From contig NZ_CP060828.1 in NCBI RefSeq assembly GCF_014489635.1, positions 6,594,001-6,658,000 on the forward strand: a stretch of DNA of 64,000 bases. Reading direction: 5' to 3'. This DNA is from Streptomyces roseirectus (lineage in GTDB: Bacteria; Actinomycetota; Actinomycetes; Streptomycetales; Streptomycetaceae). Within the stretch, counting starts at the first letter, position 1. Each line of letters begins with the position of its first letter. The position numbers were made by a program, and so were the translations under genes. The notes under the pieces were generated by a model, which was not told the origin of the DNA, did no database searches, and worked only from the letters and a program-made list of their open reading frames with translations. This document shows positions 27,733 to 36,775 of the stretch, one piece after another.

Positions 27733-29883
27733 GTGACCAGGCGGGGGGAGGGGGAGGAGCCCCAGAGGCCGGACGAGACCATGCAGTTGAAGGTCCCCGC
27801 CTCCTTCCGGGCGGACGAGACCATGCAACTGCGGGTCGCCGACCTGGAGATACCCGGGGCCGGGCAGCCTTCCGACGGGTCCAGCAGACTGGCCCGCAAG
27901 AAGGAGCTCCGGCCCTCCCCCTTGCGCCGCCTCATCGGCGCCGCCGCCCCCTACGTCCGCCGCCACCGGCCCCGCTACCCGCGCCCCGACCGCGACGGCT
28001 GGCGCCGCTGGGTCCCGTCCTGGCGGCAGTCGGCCGGCGCCGTCCTCGCCGGCACCGGCCTGAGCGTCGTCCTCCTCGGCGTCGCCTACGCGGCCACCGA
28101 CATCCCCGACCTCAACTCGTACGCCAAACAGCAGGACAACGTCTTCTTCTGGGCCAGCGGCGCCCCGATGGCCCGTACCGGCTGGGTACAGCGCCAGGAC
28201 ATGCCCCTCAAGGACGTCCCGGAGGACGTCCGCTGGGCCGTCATCGCCGCCGAGAACGCCAGCTTCTACAGCGACCCCGGTATCTCCCTCAAAGGTATTA
28301 GCCGCGCCCTGCTGCGCACGGTCGGCTCGGGTGACACCCAGGGCGGCTCGACCATCACCCAGCAGTACGTCAAGAACGTCTACCTCAACCAGGACCAGAC
28401 CATCAGCCGCAAGTTCACCGAGGCGATGATCGCGCTCAAGCTGGACAACCAGATGAGCAAGGACGACATACTCCAGGGCTACCTGAACACCAGCTGGTTC
28501 GGCCGCGGGACGTACGGGATCCAGCGCGCGGCGCAGGCGTACTACGGGAAGGACGTCGGCGAACTCAACGCCAGCGAGGGCGCGATGCTCGCCTCGCTCC
28601 TCAAGGGCGCCGGCCTGTACGACCCGACGCTCGGCGCCGCCAACCACGCGCGCGCGGTGGAACGCTGGAAGTGGATCCTCGACCGGATGGTCGACATCGG
28701 CAAGCTGTCGAAGCAGGAGCGCGCGACATACACGGCGTTCCCGGAGCCCCTGAAGCGCAACCCGCTTTATGACACGGGTCAACAGACCGACTATCTCGTC
28801 GAGTTGGCGACCCAGTACGTGAAGAAGTCGGCGAACATCTCCGACAAGGAATTCGACCTCGGCGGCTTTCAGATCTACACGACCTTCGACAAGGGCCGCG
28901 AGACGAGGCTCACCGAAGAGGTCACCAAGGCCCGCAAGCAGGCCCAGAAGGACGACCCGAAGAACGCCAAGGCCGCCCACTACGGCGCCGCCTCGGTCGG
29001 CGCCGACGGCCGGATCATCGCCGTCTACGGGGGCCCCGACCACCGTACGCAGGGCTACAACGAGTCCAACGCGACGACGGTGCCCGCCGGTTCGGCGTTC
29101 CAGCCGTTCGTCTACGCCGCCGGTCTCGAACACGGCGTCCGCAAGACCCGGGAGGGGCCGATCGAGCAGGTCTCCCCGCAGAGCCTGTACGACGGGAACG
29201 ACGGGGCGCTGATCAAGACGCCCGAGGGGCCGTACTGGGACCGCAGTGGCAAACCGGTCGCGGCGAAGAACGACGCGGGCAAGTCGTACGGGAGCATCAG
29301 CCTGCGCCGGGCCCTCGCACTCGGCGTCAACGGGCCTTTCATGCAACTGGGGATGGACACCGGCCTCGACAAGGTGCGCCGGACGGCGGAGAGTTCGGGC
29401 CTGCTGTCCTCCAGCATCGGCGCGATGGTGCCCGCCCTGACCACCGGCAGCTCCACGCCGAGCGCGATCCGGATGGCCAGCGGCTACTCCACGTTCGCCG
29501 CGGGCGGCACCCACACCGAGCCGTACTCGGTGCGCAAGCTCACCCGCAACGGCAGCCAGGTCGACCTGGCCGTCCCGGAGAAGCGGCGGGCCATGAGCGA
29601 GGAGGTCGCCGGGCAGGTGACCGACGCGCTCGGCGACGCCTACCGCGCCGCCAACCCCTCGGCACCCGCCTCCGCGAACGTCGCCGGCAAGCACGGGACG
29701 ACCGACAAGGACACCGCCTCCTGGTACGTCGGCACGGCCGACCAGGTCTCCACGGCCGTCGTCGTCTACCGCATCGACCTCACCAAGAGCCTCGAACCCC
29801 TGCCGTTGGAGGGCATCGCCGGTACCGCCGGCGACAGCGTCCCGTACGGCATCTGGTCGCGGGCCATGGACCCGCTCGACTGA
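27733..29883 (+). CDS. class A penicillin-binding protein with degraded transpeptidase motifs
   Basis: 716 residues. Two DETMQL motifs at 14-19 and 28-33, a membrane segment at about 101-121, then a GT51 glycosyltransferase with ENASFYSDPG (Glu174), GGSTITQQ (205-212), RKFTE and the LNxxxFGxGxYGI block, all intact. In the transpeptidase region SxxK is SAFQ (454-457), SxN is GVN (531-533) and KTG is KHG (653-655). It should polymerise glycan strands but probably cannot cross-link. GTG at 27733 follows GGAGGGAG; an earlier GTG at 27658 is less likely. Confidence 0.9.
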   Translation: MTRRGEGEEPQRPDETMQLKVPASFRADETMQLRVADLEIPGAGQPSDGSSRLARKKELRPSPLRRLIGAAAPYVRRHRPRYPRPDRDGWRRWVPSWRQSAGAVLAGTGLSVVLLGVAYAATDIPDLNSYAKQQDNVFFWASGAPMARTGWVQRQDMPLKDVPEDVRWAVIAAENASFYSDPGISLKGISRALLRTVGSGDTQGGSTITQQYVKNVYLNQDQTISRKFTEAMIALKLDNQMSKDDILQGYLNTSWFGRGTYGIQRAAQAYYGKDVGELNASEGAMLASLLKGAGLYDPTLGAANHARAVERWKWILDRMVDIGKLSKQERATYTAFPEPLKRNPLYDTGQQTDYLVELATQYVKKSANISDKEFDLGGFQIYTTFDKGRETRLTEEVTKARKQAQKDDPKNAKAAHYGAASVGADGRIIAVYGGPDHRTQGYNESNATTVPAGSAFQPFVYAAGLEHGVRKTREGPIEQVSPQSLYDGNDGALIKTPEGPYWDRSGKPVAAKNDAGKSYGSISLRRALALGVNGPFMQLGMDTGLDKVRRTAESSGLLSSSIGAMVPALTTGSSTPSAIRMASGYSTFAAGGTHTEPYSVRKLTRNGSQVDLAVPEKRRAMSEEVAGQVTDALGDAYRAANPSAPASANVAGKHGTTDKDTASWYVGTADQVSTAVVVYRIDLTKSLEPLPLEGIAGTAGDSVPYGIWSRAMDPLD

Positions 29884-29938
29884 CCACCGGGCGCCTCGCC
29901 GACCAGCCCCCGTCCCCCAGCAGAATGAGCAACCGCAC

Positions 29939-31228
29939 ATGAAGCAACCGTCGGGCCGCCGCCGCAAGGCCCCCGAGCCGCGCCCCAAGTCCACGGGCAC
30001 GGCACGGCGTTCGGGGTTCCTGTCCCTGGCCGCCTTCCTCGTCGTCGCCTCCCTCGCCGCGGGCTACCTGGTGCTCTCCCGCACCGACCGCACCACGCCG
30101 ACGGCCGCCGAGGGGCCCGGCGGCAGACAGACGGTGAAGGAGACCGAGGAGCCCTGGGACGGCAAGGTGAAGGTGCTCGGCGACGGCTCGACCTCCTACA
30201 CCGGCCCGCAGCAAGGCCAGTTGAAGCCCGAACCGCTCAAGCCCGGTGAGAAACCTCCCCAGTTCGTCGTCTTCTCCTGGGACGGCGCGCTCCAGGGGGA
30301 CGACCAGCTCTTCTCCCACTACCGGAGTCTGGCGCAGGAGTACAACGCGCACATGACGTTCTTCCTCACCGGTATCTACCTGCTGCCCAAGGACAAGAAG
30401 AACCTCTACAGCCCGCCCCAGCACCCGCGGGGCAGCGCGGCCATCAGCTACGCGACCGACGAACACATCCGCACCACGCTCGAACAGCTCGGCCGGGCCT
30501 GGGAGGAGGGCAACGAGATCGGCACCCACTTCAACGGCCACTTCTGCGACGCCAAGGGCGGCAAGGACTGGAGCGTCGAGGAGTGGAAGAGCGAGATCGA
30601 CCAGTTCTACGAGTTCGCGGAGAAGTGGAAGACCAACACCGGCTTCGACGAGATGGACCCGCTGCCCTTCGACTTCCGCAAGGAGGTCACCGGCGGGCGC
30701 GCGCCCTGCCTGGAGGGGCAGCCCAACCTCCTGAAGGCGGCGAAGAGTTACGGCTGGCGCTATGACGCCAGCTCGCCCGGCAAGTTCCAGGTGTGGCCGG
30801 AGAAGAAGGACGGCATCTGGGACTTCCCGCTCCAGATGCTCCCCTACGAGGGCGGCAAGTACCAAGGTCTGTCGATGGACTTCAACTTCCTCTACAACCA
30901 GTCGGGCGGCGAGGTGAACGGCGACCCCGCCAAGTACCCGCAGTGGGAGAAGGAGACCCTGGACACCTACATGGCGGGCTTCAACCGGGTCTACTACGGC
31001 AGCCGCGCGCCCCTGTTCATCGGCAACCACTTCGAGGACTGGAACGGCGGCATCTACATGCGGGCCGTCGACCAGATGATCAGGAACGTGTGCGTCAAGA
31101 AGGACGTGAAGTGCGTGTCCTTCAAGGAGTTGGCGGACTGGATGGACGTCCAGAAGCCCGAGACCCTGAACCGGCTGCGAACCCTTGATCCTGCCCAGAG
31201 CCCGGACTGGTCAACCGTCGTCCAGTGA
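29939..31228 (+). CDS. membrane-anchored polysaccharide deacetylase-fold protein
   Basis: 429 residues. One N-terminal membrane segment (FLSLAAFLVVASLAAGYLVL, about 27-46), then an extracellular NodB-like domain: FSWDGALQGDD in the place of the TFDDG motif and GTHFNGHF providing the H-x3-H metal ligands. The C-terminal barrel contains FIGNHFEDWNGG. The first Asp pair is changed relative to classical deacetylases (SWDGA), so activity is uncertain. It follows the PBP gene after 55 bases and is probably part of the same cell-wall unit. Confidence 0.8.
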   Translation: MKQPSGRRRKAPEPRPKSTGTARRSGFLSLAAFLVVASLAAGYLVLSRTDRTTPTAAEGPGGRQTVKETEEPWDGKVKVLGDGSTSYTGPQQGQLKPEPLKPGEKPPQFVVFSWDGALQGDDQLFSHYRSLAQEYNAHMTFFLTGIYLLPKDKKNLYSPPQHPRGSAAISYATDEHIRTTLEQLGRAWEEGNEIGTHFNGHFCDAKGGKDWSVEEWKSEIDQFYEFAEKWKTNTGFDEMDPLPFDFRKEVTGGRAPCLEGQPNLLKAAKSYGWRYDASSPGKFQVWPEKKDGIWDFPLQMLPYEGGKYQGLSMDFNFLYNQSGGEVNGDPAKYPQWEKETLDTYMAGFNRVYYGSRAPLFIGNHFEDWNGGIYMRAVDQMIRNVCVKKDVKCVSFKELADWMDVQKPETLNRLRTLDPAQSPDWSTVVQ

Positions 31229-31344
31229 CGGTCTCGTAACAGCTTGCCGCTCCGAAGCCAACTCCCTTCACAACAGCCACACATGGCATGCGAGGATTCC
31301 GCTACCCGGCATCCCTCCCCCGCCGGGCAAGAGGGGAACTATCA

Positions 31345-32517
31345 GTGAAGTCAAGGAAATTGAGCCGTTCGCGGCGTCGCGTCACGATACTCACGGCGAC
31401 CGCCGCGTCGGTCGCCGCGGGCGTGGCGCTGCTGCCGAACTGGTCCGCCGGCGCCGCCACCCCGAGCGACCCCACGGTGGACGCCAAGACCAGGGCGACC
31501 TTCCAGAAGCTGGCCGACGCGGTCTTCACCGACCGCACCGACGCGCTGGTGGACGGCAACCGCAAGAAGCCCACGGCCAAGGGCTTCTCGGGCCGCGTCA
31601 AGATGTCCTCGAAGCAGAGCAGCACCGAGAGCAGCACCCTCGGCACCCTGACCCAGCGCAAGAACACGCTGGCCAAGCTCGGTGAGAAGTACAGCAAGGG
31701 CGCCACCAGCGTCAGCCTCGACACCGTCAAGGTCACCGGCCGCACCGCCAAGGCCCAGGTCACCGAGACCACGGTCCTCACCTATGAGAAGACCAGCGCC
31801 AAGGAGCCGAACACCACCGGCTTCCAGGCCCACCACGAGCTGACCTTCAAGGCCGACCACAGCGGCAACTGGCAGCTCTCCGGCGTCCGCGCGACCGACC
31901 AGGGCGGCACCACCGTCAACCAGGTCGCCGCCCCCGCCGTCGCCACCGTCAAGCCGGCCGCCGCCGCGACCGACATGCCAGCCGCGCCGCGCGCCGCGAC
32001 CACCCGCAACCCGGCCGCCGTCCCGAAGGTCCTCACCGGCGGGACGTACGACTACAAGGCGATGGCCGCGTACGCCGAGAAGCACTGGAGCAACTACAAC
32101 CCCGACTACCCGAACTTCAACGGGCAGGGCGCGGGCGGCGACTGCACCAACTTCGTCAGCCAGGCCCTGAAGGCGGGCGGCTGGAAGCACGCGCCGGGCT
32201 ACGTGTACGACTACACGAAGTGGTTCGGCAACAGCGAGATCCAGTCGTACTCGTTCGTCGGCGTCAACGAGTGGTCCTGGTTCACCCAGAACGCCAAGCG
32301 CTCCACGCCGCTCGCGAACGTCTACCAGATGCAGGTCGGCGACGTCCTCCAGGTCGACTTCGACCGGGACGGCTCCAAGGACCACACGATGATCGTGTCG
32401 TACGTCGCCAACGGGATGCCGTACCTGACGTACCACTCGACGAACACCTACCGGCGGTCGCTGTCCAGCGTGCTCGCCTCGTACTCCAACGCGTACTACT
32501 ACGCGTACCGCACCTGA
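31345..32517 (+). CDS. secreted protein with putative amidase domain (amidase_6)
   Basis: 390 residues. Signal sequence with several N-terminal Arg/Lys (SRSRRRVTILTATAASVAAGVALL), possibly Tat-type, cleaved near AGAA. The middle third is Thr/Lys-rich and beta-like. The C-terminal domain (about 230-390) begins YDYKAMAAYAEKHWSNYNP, with the catalytic-type Cys in GGDCTNFVSQAL and a His in KDHTMIVSY, as in the amidase_6 family of cell-wall or peptide hydrolases. The GTG start at 31345 has GAGGGGA upstream. Ends 20 bases before a strong terminator. Confidence 0.87.
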   Translation: MKSRKLSRSRRRVTILTATAASVAAGVALLPNWSAGAATPSDPTVDAKTRATFQKLADAVFTDRTDALVDGNRKKPTAKGFSGRVKMSSKQSSTESSTLGTLTQRKNTLAKLGEKYSKGATSVSLDTVKVTGRTAKAQVTETTVLTYEKTSAKEPNTTGFQAHHELTFKADHSGNWQLSGVRATDQGGTTVNQVAAPAVATVKPAAAATDMPAAPRAATTRNPAAVPKVLTGGTYDYKAMAAYAEKHWSNYNPDYPNFNGQGAGGDCTNFVSQALKAGGWKHAPGYVYDYTKWFGNSEIQSYSFVGVNEWSWFTQNAKRSTPLANVYQMQVGDVLQVDFDRDGSKDHTMIVSYVANGMPYLTYHSTNTYRRSLSSVLASYSNAYYYAYRT

Positions 32518-32537
32518 TGTAACCCTCAGGTACGACG

Positions 32538-32567
32538 GGGCCCGTCACCCTCCGAGGTGACGGGCCC
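32538..32567 (+). terminator. hairpin after the amidase gene
   Basis: Perfect 12-base arms GGGCCCGTCACC (32538-32549) and GGTGACGGGCCC (32556-32567) with loop CTCCGA, located between the convergent amidase and coiled-coil genes. Confidence 0.92.
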
Positions 32568-32575
32568 TCGCGCGT

Positions 32576-34027
32576 TCAGTGCCCCGTAGTACCCGTAGTA
32601 CCCCGCTCCTCCCGGATCTGCGAGACGACCCGCGCCACGGTCTGCCGCACCGCGTCCGTCTCCGTCAGGAAGTGCCAGTAGTCGGGGTGACGGCCCTCCA
32701 GACCCGCGACCGCCCGGTCCAGGCGGGCCACCGACTCGTCCAGCGGGCGCGCGTGGCGGGGGTCCGGGGTCGTCCGGCCCGTCATCGCCAGCCGCTGCGC
32801 GTCACGGATCGCGAACCGGGTCCGGTCGATCTCCTGCCGAGGGTCCTTCTGGACGGCGTTCAGCCTGGTCAGCCGGTCCCCGGCGGCCGACACCGACTCG
32901 TCCGTCGCGTTCAGCAGCGCCCGCACCGTCGACAGCAGCGACGTCGCGTCCGGCCAGCGCTGCTCCTCCCGCGCGGACCGCGCCTCGCGCAGCTTCGCCT
33001 CCGCCTGCCGGACGTTCGCGGCGGCCTGCTCCGGCACGCGCTGGAGGTCCTGCCAGCAGGCCGCGGTGAACCGGCGCCGCAGCTCGCTGAGGACCGGGTC
33101 GACCTGCTCGGCGCGGGTCGTCAGCGCCTGCGCGCGGGTTCGCAGCGACACCAGCCGGCGGTCGATCTCGGCGGCCCGCTCCGGCAGCCGCTCGGCCTCC
33201 GCCCGGATCGTCTCCGCCTCCCGCGCGACCCGCTCCGCGCGCTCCAGGGTCCGCGGCACGCCGTGCTGCCCCGCGCCCTGGTTCAGCTTCGTCAACTCGG
33301 GCGCCAGCGCCGCGAGTCGGGCCGCGAGGTCGTCCGCCTTCAGGCCGCTCGCCCGGACGGCGTCCAGGGCGTTGGAGGCGGCCAGCAGGGACTGGCGGGC
33401 GCGCTCCACCGCCGGGGCGAGGCGGGCCAGTTGGGTCTCGGCCTTGCCGAGCAGGGGGCCGAGGCCGCTCGCGAAGCGGTCCAACTCCTCCTTGGCCCGG
33501 GTGAGTTCGTCCTTCGCGCGGGTGAGTTGGGCGCGGGCCTGGGACGCCGCCGAGGTCTCCAGGTCGTCGCGGTCCAGGTCGTGCGCGTCGACGGCGGTGA
33601 TGTACTGCTGGCTCACCTCGTCGATGCGGCGGCCGATGTCGGTGAACCGGTCGACGGCCCGGCGGGCGGCGGGGGAGTCGTCCACCGCCGTGATCGTCTC
33701 GATCGAGATCCGCAAGTCCCGTTGCGCGGTGTCCAGTTCGTAGAACGCCGCCGCTGCCGCGTCCTTCGCCGCCTGCGCCTCCACCCGCATGCTCTCCGAC
33801 CGGCCGCCGAACCAGCGCCGGGTGCCGCCGCCGGCGAAGGCGGAGGGGAGGGCGAGCGTGGCGATCAGGGGGAGAGCGGTGAGGAGCGCCAGGGTGTCCC
33901 GCAGGGGGGTGAGGGCGGCGCCCAGGGGTGTGGGGGTACTACGGGTCGTACTGGGGGTACTACGGGTCGTACGGGCATCCCTCGGGGGCCGGTCCGGTCG
34001 ACTCGCTTGTGAAGGTGTCGCCGTCAC
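32576..34027 (-). CDS. coiled-coil membrane protein, unknown family
   Basis: 483 residues. A Thr/Ser/Pro/Arg-rich N-terminus with a doubled TTRSTPS heptapeptide, one hydrophobic segment (LALLTALPLIATLALPSAFA), then about 380 residues of heptad-rich helix full of Ala, Glu, Arg and Leu (for example RAQLTRAKDELTRAKEELDRF). The C-terminus ends RGTTGTTGH. The shape suggests an envelope or cytoskeletal scaffold; no enzyme motif seen. GTG start at 34027 after GGGAGAGGGAC. Confidence 0.8.
   Translation of the reverse strand: MTATPSQASRPDRPPRDARTTRSTPSTTRSTPTPLGAALTPLRDTLALLTALPLIATLALPSAFAGGGTRRWFGGRSESMRVEAQAAKDAAAAAFYELDTAQRDLRISIETITAVDDSPAARRAVDRFTDIGRRIDEVSQQYITAVDAHDLDRDDLETSAASQARAQLTRAKDELTRAKEELDRFASGLGPLLGKAETQLARLAPAVERARQSLLAASNALDAVRASGLKADDLAARLAALAPELTKLNQGAGQHGVPRTLERAERVAREAETIRAEAERLPERAAEIDRRLVSLRTRAQALTTRAEQVDPVLSELRRRFTAACWQDLQRVPEQAAANVRQAEAKLREARSAREEQRWPDATSLLSTVRALLNATDESVSAAGDRLTRLNAVQKDPRQEIDRTRFAIRDAQRLAMTGRTTPDPRHARPLDESVARLDRAVAGLEGRHPDYWHFLTETDAVRQTVARVVSQIREERGTTGTTGH
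33932..33972. repeat. 21-bp tandem repeat with the CCCGTAGTACCC motif
   Basis: GGGGGTACTACGGGTCGTAC at 33932-33951 is repeated exactly at 33953-33972 with one base between. On the minus strand it encodes the doubled TTRSTPS of the coiled-coil protein. The core GGGTACTACGGG also occurs near 27450, 32590, 39335 and (partly) 40660. Confidence 0.85.
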
Positions 34028-34159
34028 GTCCCTCTCCCGCGCTGTCGTCCGTCCTGCCTGGCCCGGTTTCCATTCTCCCACCGGTGAAGGACGAACACAC
34101 GGGGCGGTCGGTTCGCACGGACGGCGCGGTGATCCCGGCGTGCGGGCGGGGCGGTGGTC

Positions 34160-34927
34160 TCAGCCGGCGGTGCGGACCGTGAGGTCGCCGTCCTTGACCC
34201 TGGCCGTGATCCCGTGCGCGCTGTCGTCGGCGCGCGGCACGGAGACCCGCCGGTCGCCGTCGTTCACCTTCTCCGTCACCTTGTACGTCGCCTTCGGCAC
34301 CTCGATCGTGACGTTCCCGTCGTTCGTCTTCACGTCGACGCGGTCCGGCACGGCGGACAGGTTCAGGCGGACGGAGCCGTCGGATGAGCGGGTGGTGACC
34401 GTGCGCGAGGAGACGTCGGCGCGGACCGAGCCGTCCTTCGTGTCGAGGTCCAGCGGGCCCGAGGTGTCGGTGATCCGCACGGAGCCGTCGCTCGACCTGA
34501 CGTCGAGCGCGTTCCGCAGGCCGCGTGCCTTGACGCTGCCGTCGTGCGAGACGACCTTCACCGCGACGCCCCGGGGGATCTCGACGCGGTGCTTCGACGA
34601 GCAGTTCGCGACGAGGCCGGTGCAGCGCATCCGCAGCTTCAGCCGGTCGTCCGACATCGACCACGTCAGCTTCGGGTCCTTGCCGACCGCCACGGAGCCG
34701 TCGAACCAGCGGGTCACCTCGACGCGGCCCGCCTTGTTGTCCTCGGCGGCGACGATCTCCAGCGCCGTGTTCTCCGAGTCGATCGTCAGGGTCGACCCCT
34801 CGAAGCCGAACCCCTTGCTCTCCGGGGCGGTGTCGTCCGAGGAGTTCGCGCACGCGGTGCCCAGGACGGCGACCAGGGCCACGCCGGAGGCGAGGAGCAG
34901 GCGGCGGGTGCGGGTCGTACGGGCCAT
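34160..34927 (-). CDS. DUF4097 lipoprotein with repeated DGSV strands
   Basis: 255 residues. Lipoprotein signal with lipobox LGTAC (Cys about 26). The mature part is a DUF4097-type beta-solenoid, with repeats ending DGSV (SHDGSVKAR, SSDGSVRIT, TKDGSVRAD, SSDGSVRLN) and later NDGNVTIEV, NDGDRRVSV. Such adhesin-like right-handed helices are usually envelope structural or sensing proteins. The ATG at 34927 (MARTTRTRRLL) gives a proper signal; the frame stays open to 34960. Confidence 0.85.
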   Translation of the reverse strand: MARTTRTRRLLLASGVALVAVLGTACANSSDDTAPESKGFGFEGSTLTIDSENTALEIVAAEDNKAGRVEVTRWFDGSVAVGKDPKLTWSMSDDRLKLRMRCTGLVANCSSKHRVEIPRGVAVKVVSHDGSVKARGLRNALDVRSSDGSVRITDTSGPLDLDTKDGSVRADVSSRTVTTRSSDGSVRLNLSAVPDRVDVKTNDGNVTIEVPKATYKVTEKVNDGDRRVSVPRADDSAHGITARVKDGDLTVRTAG

Positions 34928-35114
34928 GTCGGGGTCCCCCTGATCGGTCGCTGCGGACACCTTCGACGCTAGGGCCGCGGGGGGTCGCGATCGATCCGGC
35001 TCCCTCCCGGAACGGGGGTGGGGTTAACCCCCGGGAACTGCCTTCGGGGTAGCCCTCAAGAGGTACGGGTTTGCGGGGAAGCGCCCCTGACAAGGTAGGC
35101 TGTCGACTCGTTCT

Positions 35115-35186
<72 letters not shown>

Positions 35187-35194
35187 CGCAGGTC

Positions 35195-35227
35195 GAAGGC
35201 CCTCCAGGTGACCCCTAGGGGGCCTTC
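35195..35227 (+). terminator. terminator after tRNA-Val
   Basis: Arms GAAGGCCC (35195-35202) and GGGCCTTC (35220-35227), eight bases after the tRNA; the loop includes CCCCTAGGGG. Convergent with the DUF2277 gene. Confidence 0.75.
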
Positions 35228-35262
35228 GTCGTACCCGGTCGGGAGATTTTCAGGAGGCCGCC

Positions 35263-35493
35263 TCAAGCGTCCCCCGGCTTCGCGGCCCCTCGTACCTCAA
35301 GCCCCTCCAGCAGTTCCGCCGTCGCCGCCTCGATCGCGGCCACCGCCCGGTCGAACACCTCCTTGTTGTGCGCGGCCGGGGTCCGGAAGCCGGAGACCTT
35401 GCGGACGTACTGGAGGGCGGCGGCGTGGAAGTCGTCGCCGGTGGCCTCGTGGGGGAGGGCCGGCGGGCGGAGGGTCTTGATGCTGCGGCACAT
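35263..35493 (-). CDS. DUF2277 family protein
   Basis: 76 residues starting MCRSIKTLRPPA, with the helical block DDFHAAALQYVRKVSGFRTPAAHNKEVFDRAV that defines DUF2277. Cytoplasmic, unknown function, widespread in actinobacteria. The start at 35493 was chosen by the conserved MCRSIK; the open frame upstream overlaps the next gene on the other strand. Confidence 0.88.
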   Translation of the reverse strand: MCRSIKTLRPPALPHEATGDDFHAAALQYVRKVSGFRTPAAHNKEVFDRAVAAIEAATAELLEGLEVRGAAKPGDA

Positions 35494-35614
35494 GACGCCA
35501 GTGTCCACCCCTCGGGAGGATTCCGCCGGGCCTTGGCAGGTTCCGGGCCGGTTGGCATGATCATCGGCGTGGCGGCCACCGGTGTACGGGGCCGACCGGC
35601 GAAAGGAACATGTC

Positions 35615-36508
35615 ATGGCGAACGACAGGCTCACCGTTGCCGTCCTCGGCCCCGGCGGGGTCGGCGGGCTGCTGGCCGCGCTGCTGGCGAAGGCCGGGCA
35701 CCGGGTGATCTGCCTGGCCGGCGAGGAGACGGCGGCGACGCTGCGCGCGGACGGGATCCGGGTGCGCAGCGCGGCGTTCGGGGAGTTCACGGCCGAGGTC
35801 GAGGCGGACACGCGGCTCCGGGCCGACGCCGACGCCGTCCTCGTCACCGTCAAGCAGACGGCGCTGGACGACGCGCTGCTGCGGGCTCCCTCCGAAGTAC
35901 TAGGGGACGCGCTTCTCGTCCCGTTCCTCAACGGCGTCGAGCACCCCGCGGCGCTGCGCGCCCACCACCGTCCCGAGCTGGTCGCGCCCGGGGTGATCCG
36001 CGTCGAGTCCACGCGCACGGCGCCCGGTGTCGTCGAACACGCCAGTCCGTTCACGGAGGTCGACCTGTCCGGCGACCCGGTGGACCCGGCTCGGCTGGAC
36101 GCGCTGTCCGTCGTCCTGAACGAGGCCGGTGTCAAGACGCGGGTCCTCGCCGACGAGACCAAGGCGCTCTGGGCGAAGCTCTCCTTCCTGGCGCCCTTCG
36201 CGCTCCTCACCACGCGTCACGCTCTCCCCATCGGGCCCCTGCGCACCGCCCATCGCGCCGAACTCACCGCCCTGGTCACCGAGACCGCCGCCATCAGCAC
36301 CGCCGCCGGTGCTCCCAGCGACCCCGCCCAGACCCTCGCCCGCTACGACTCCCTCCCGCCCACCATGAAGTCCTCCATGCAGCGCGACGCCGAAGCCGCC
36401 CGGCCCCTCGAACTCGACGCGATCGGCGGCGCGTTGCTGCGGGCGGCGCGTGAGCACGGGGTGCCTGCGCCGGTGGCTGAGCGGGTGGTTGGGGAGTTGC
36501 CGGGCTAG
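35615..36508 (+). CDS. ketopantoate reductase-family oxidoreductase
   Basis: 297 residues. Rossmann NADP-binding start VAVLGPGGVGGLLAALLAKAGH, middle motif VTVKQTALDDAL, and the family's C-terminal helix with KALWAKLSFLAPFALLT (catalytic Lys) and SSMQRDAEAARPLELDAIGGA. Reduces 2-oxo acids such as ketopantoate; the true substrate of this paralogue is not certain. ATG at 35615 after GAAAGGAAC. Confidence 0.92.
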   Translation: MANDRLTVAVLGPGGVGGLLAALLAKAGHRVICLAGEETAATLRADGIRVRSAAFGEFTAEVEADTRLRADADAVLVTVKQTALDDALLRAPSEVLGDALLVPFLNGVEHPAALRAHHRPELVAPGVIRVESTRTAPGVVEHASPFTEVDLSGDPVDPARLDALSVVLNEAGVKTRVLADETKALWAKLSFLAPFALLTTRHALPIGPLRTAHRAELTALVTETAAISTAAGAPSDPAQTLARYDSLPPTMKSSMQRDAEAARPLELDAIGGALLRAAREHGVPAPVAERVVGELPG

Positions 36509-36622
36509 TCGTCAGAGAGACGCCTAGCGAAAACAGGGCATTTCCGACTTATAGTCCAACCCTTTAGTGTGCTTTTGAAGAAAGCAGTAAAGGCGAAATT
36601 GAACTGGGCCGAAGCTCCGTAC

Positions 36623-36775
36623 ATGTCCAAGACATCAGACGCCGCCAAGGCCCCCGCATTCGAACTCCGCTGCGGCGGACTCCACTTGACCATCCAACGC
36701 GTCCCCGGCTGGCTGCTGGCCACCCTCGCCACCGCAGCCAGCAGCGGCCTCGCCGCCTGGCTCACGTCCCGCTGA
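36623..36775 (+). CDS. small Streptomyces membrane protein
   Basis: 50 residues: a short polar start (MSKTSDAAKAP), FELRCGGLHLTIQRVPGW, then one hydrophobic helix ending in LTSR. Similar tiny proteins are common in Streptomyces, often as unlinked copies, without known function. The frame could start at 36569. The region 36520-36620 is distinctly A+T-rich, including TATAGT at 36550-36555, and probably carries the promoter. Confidence 0.6.
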   Translation: MSKTSDAAKAPAFELRCGGLHLTIQRVPGWLLATLATAASSGLAAWLTSR

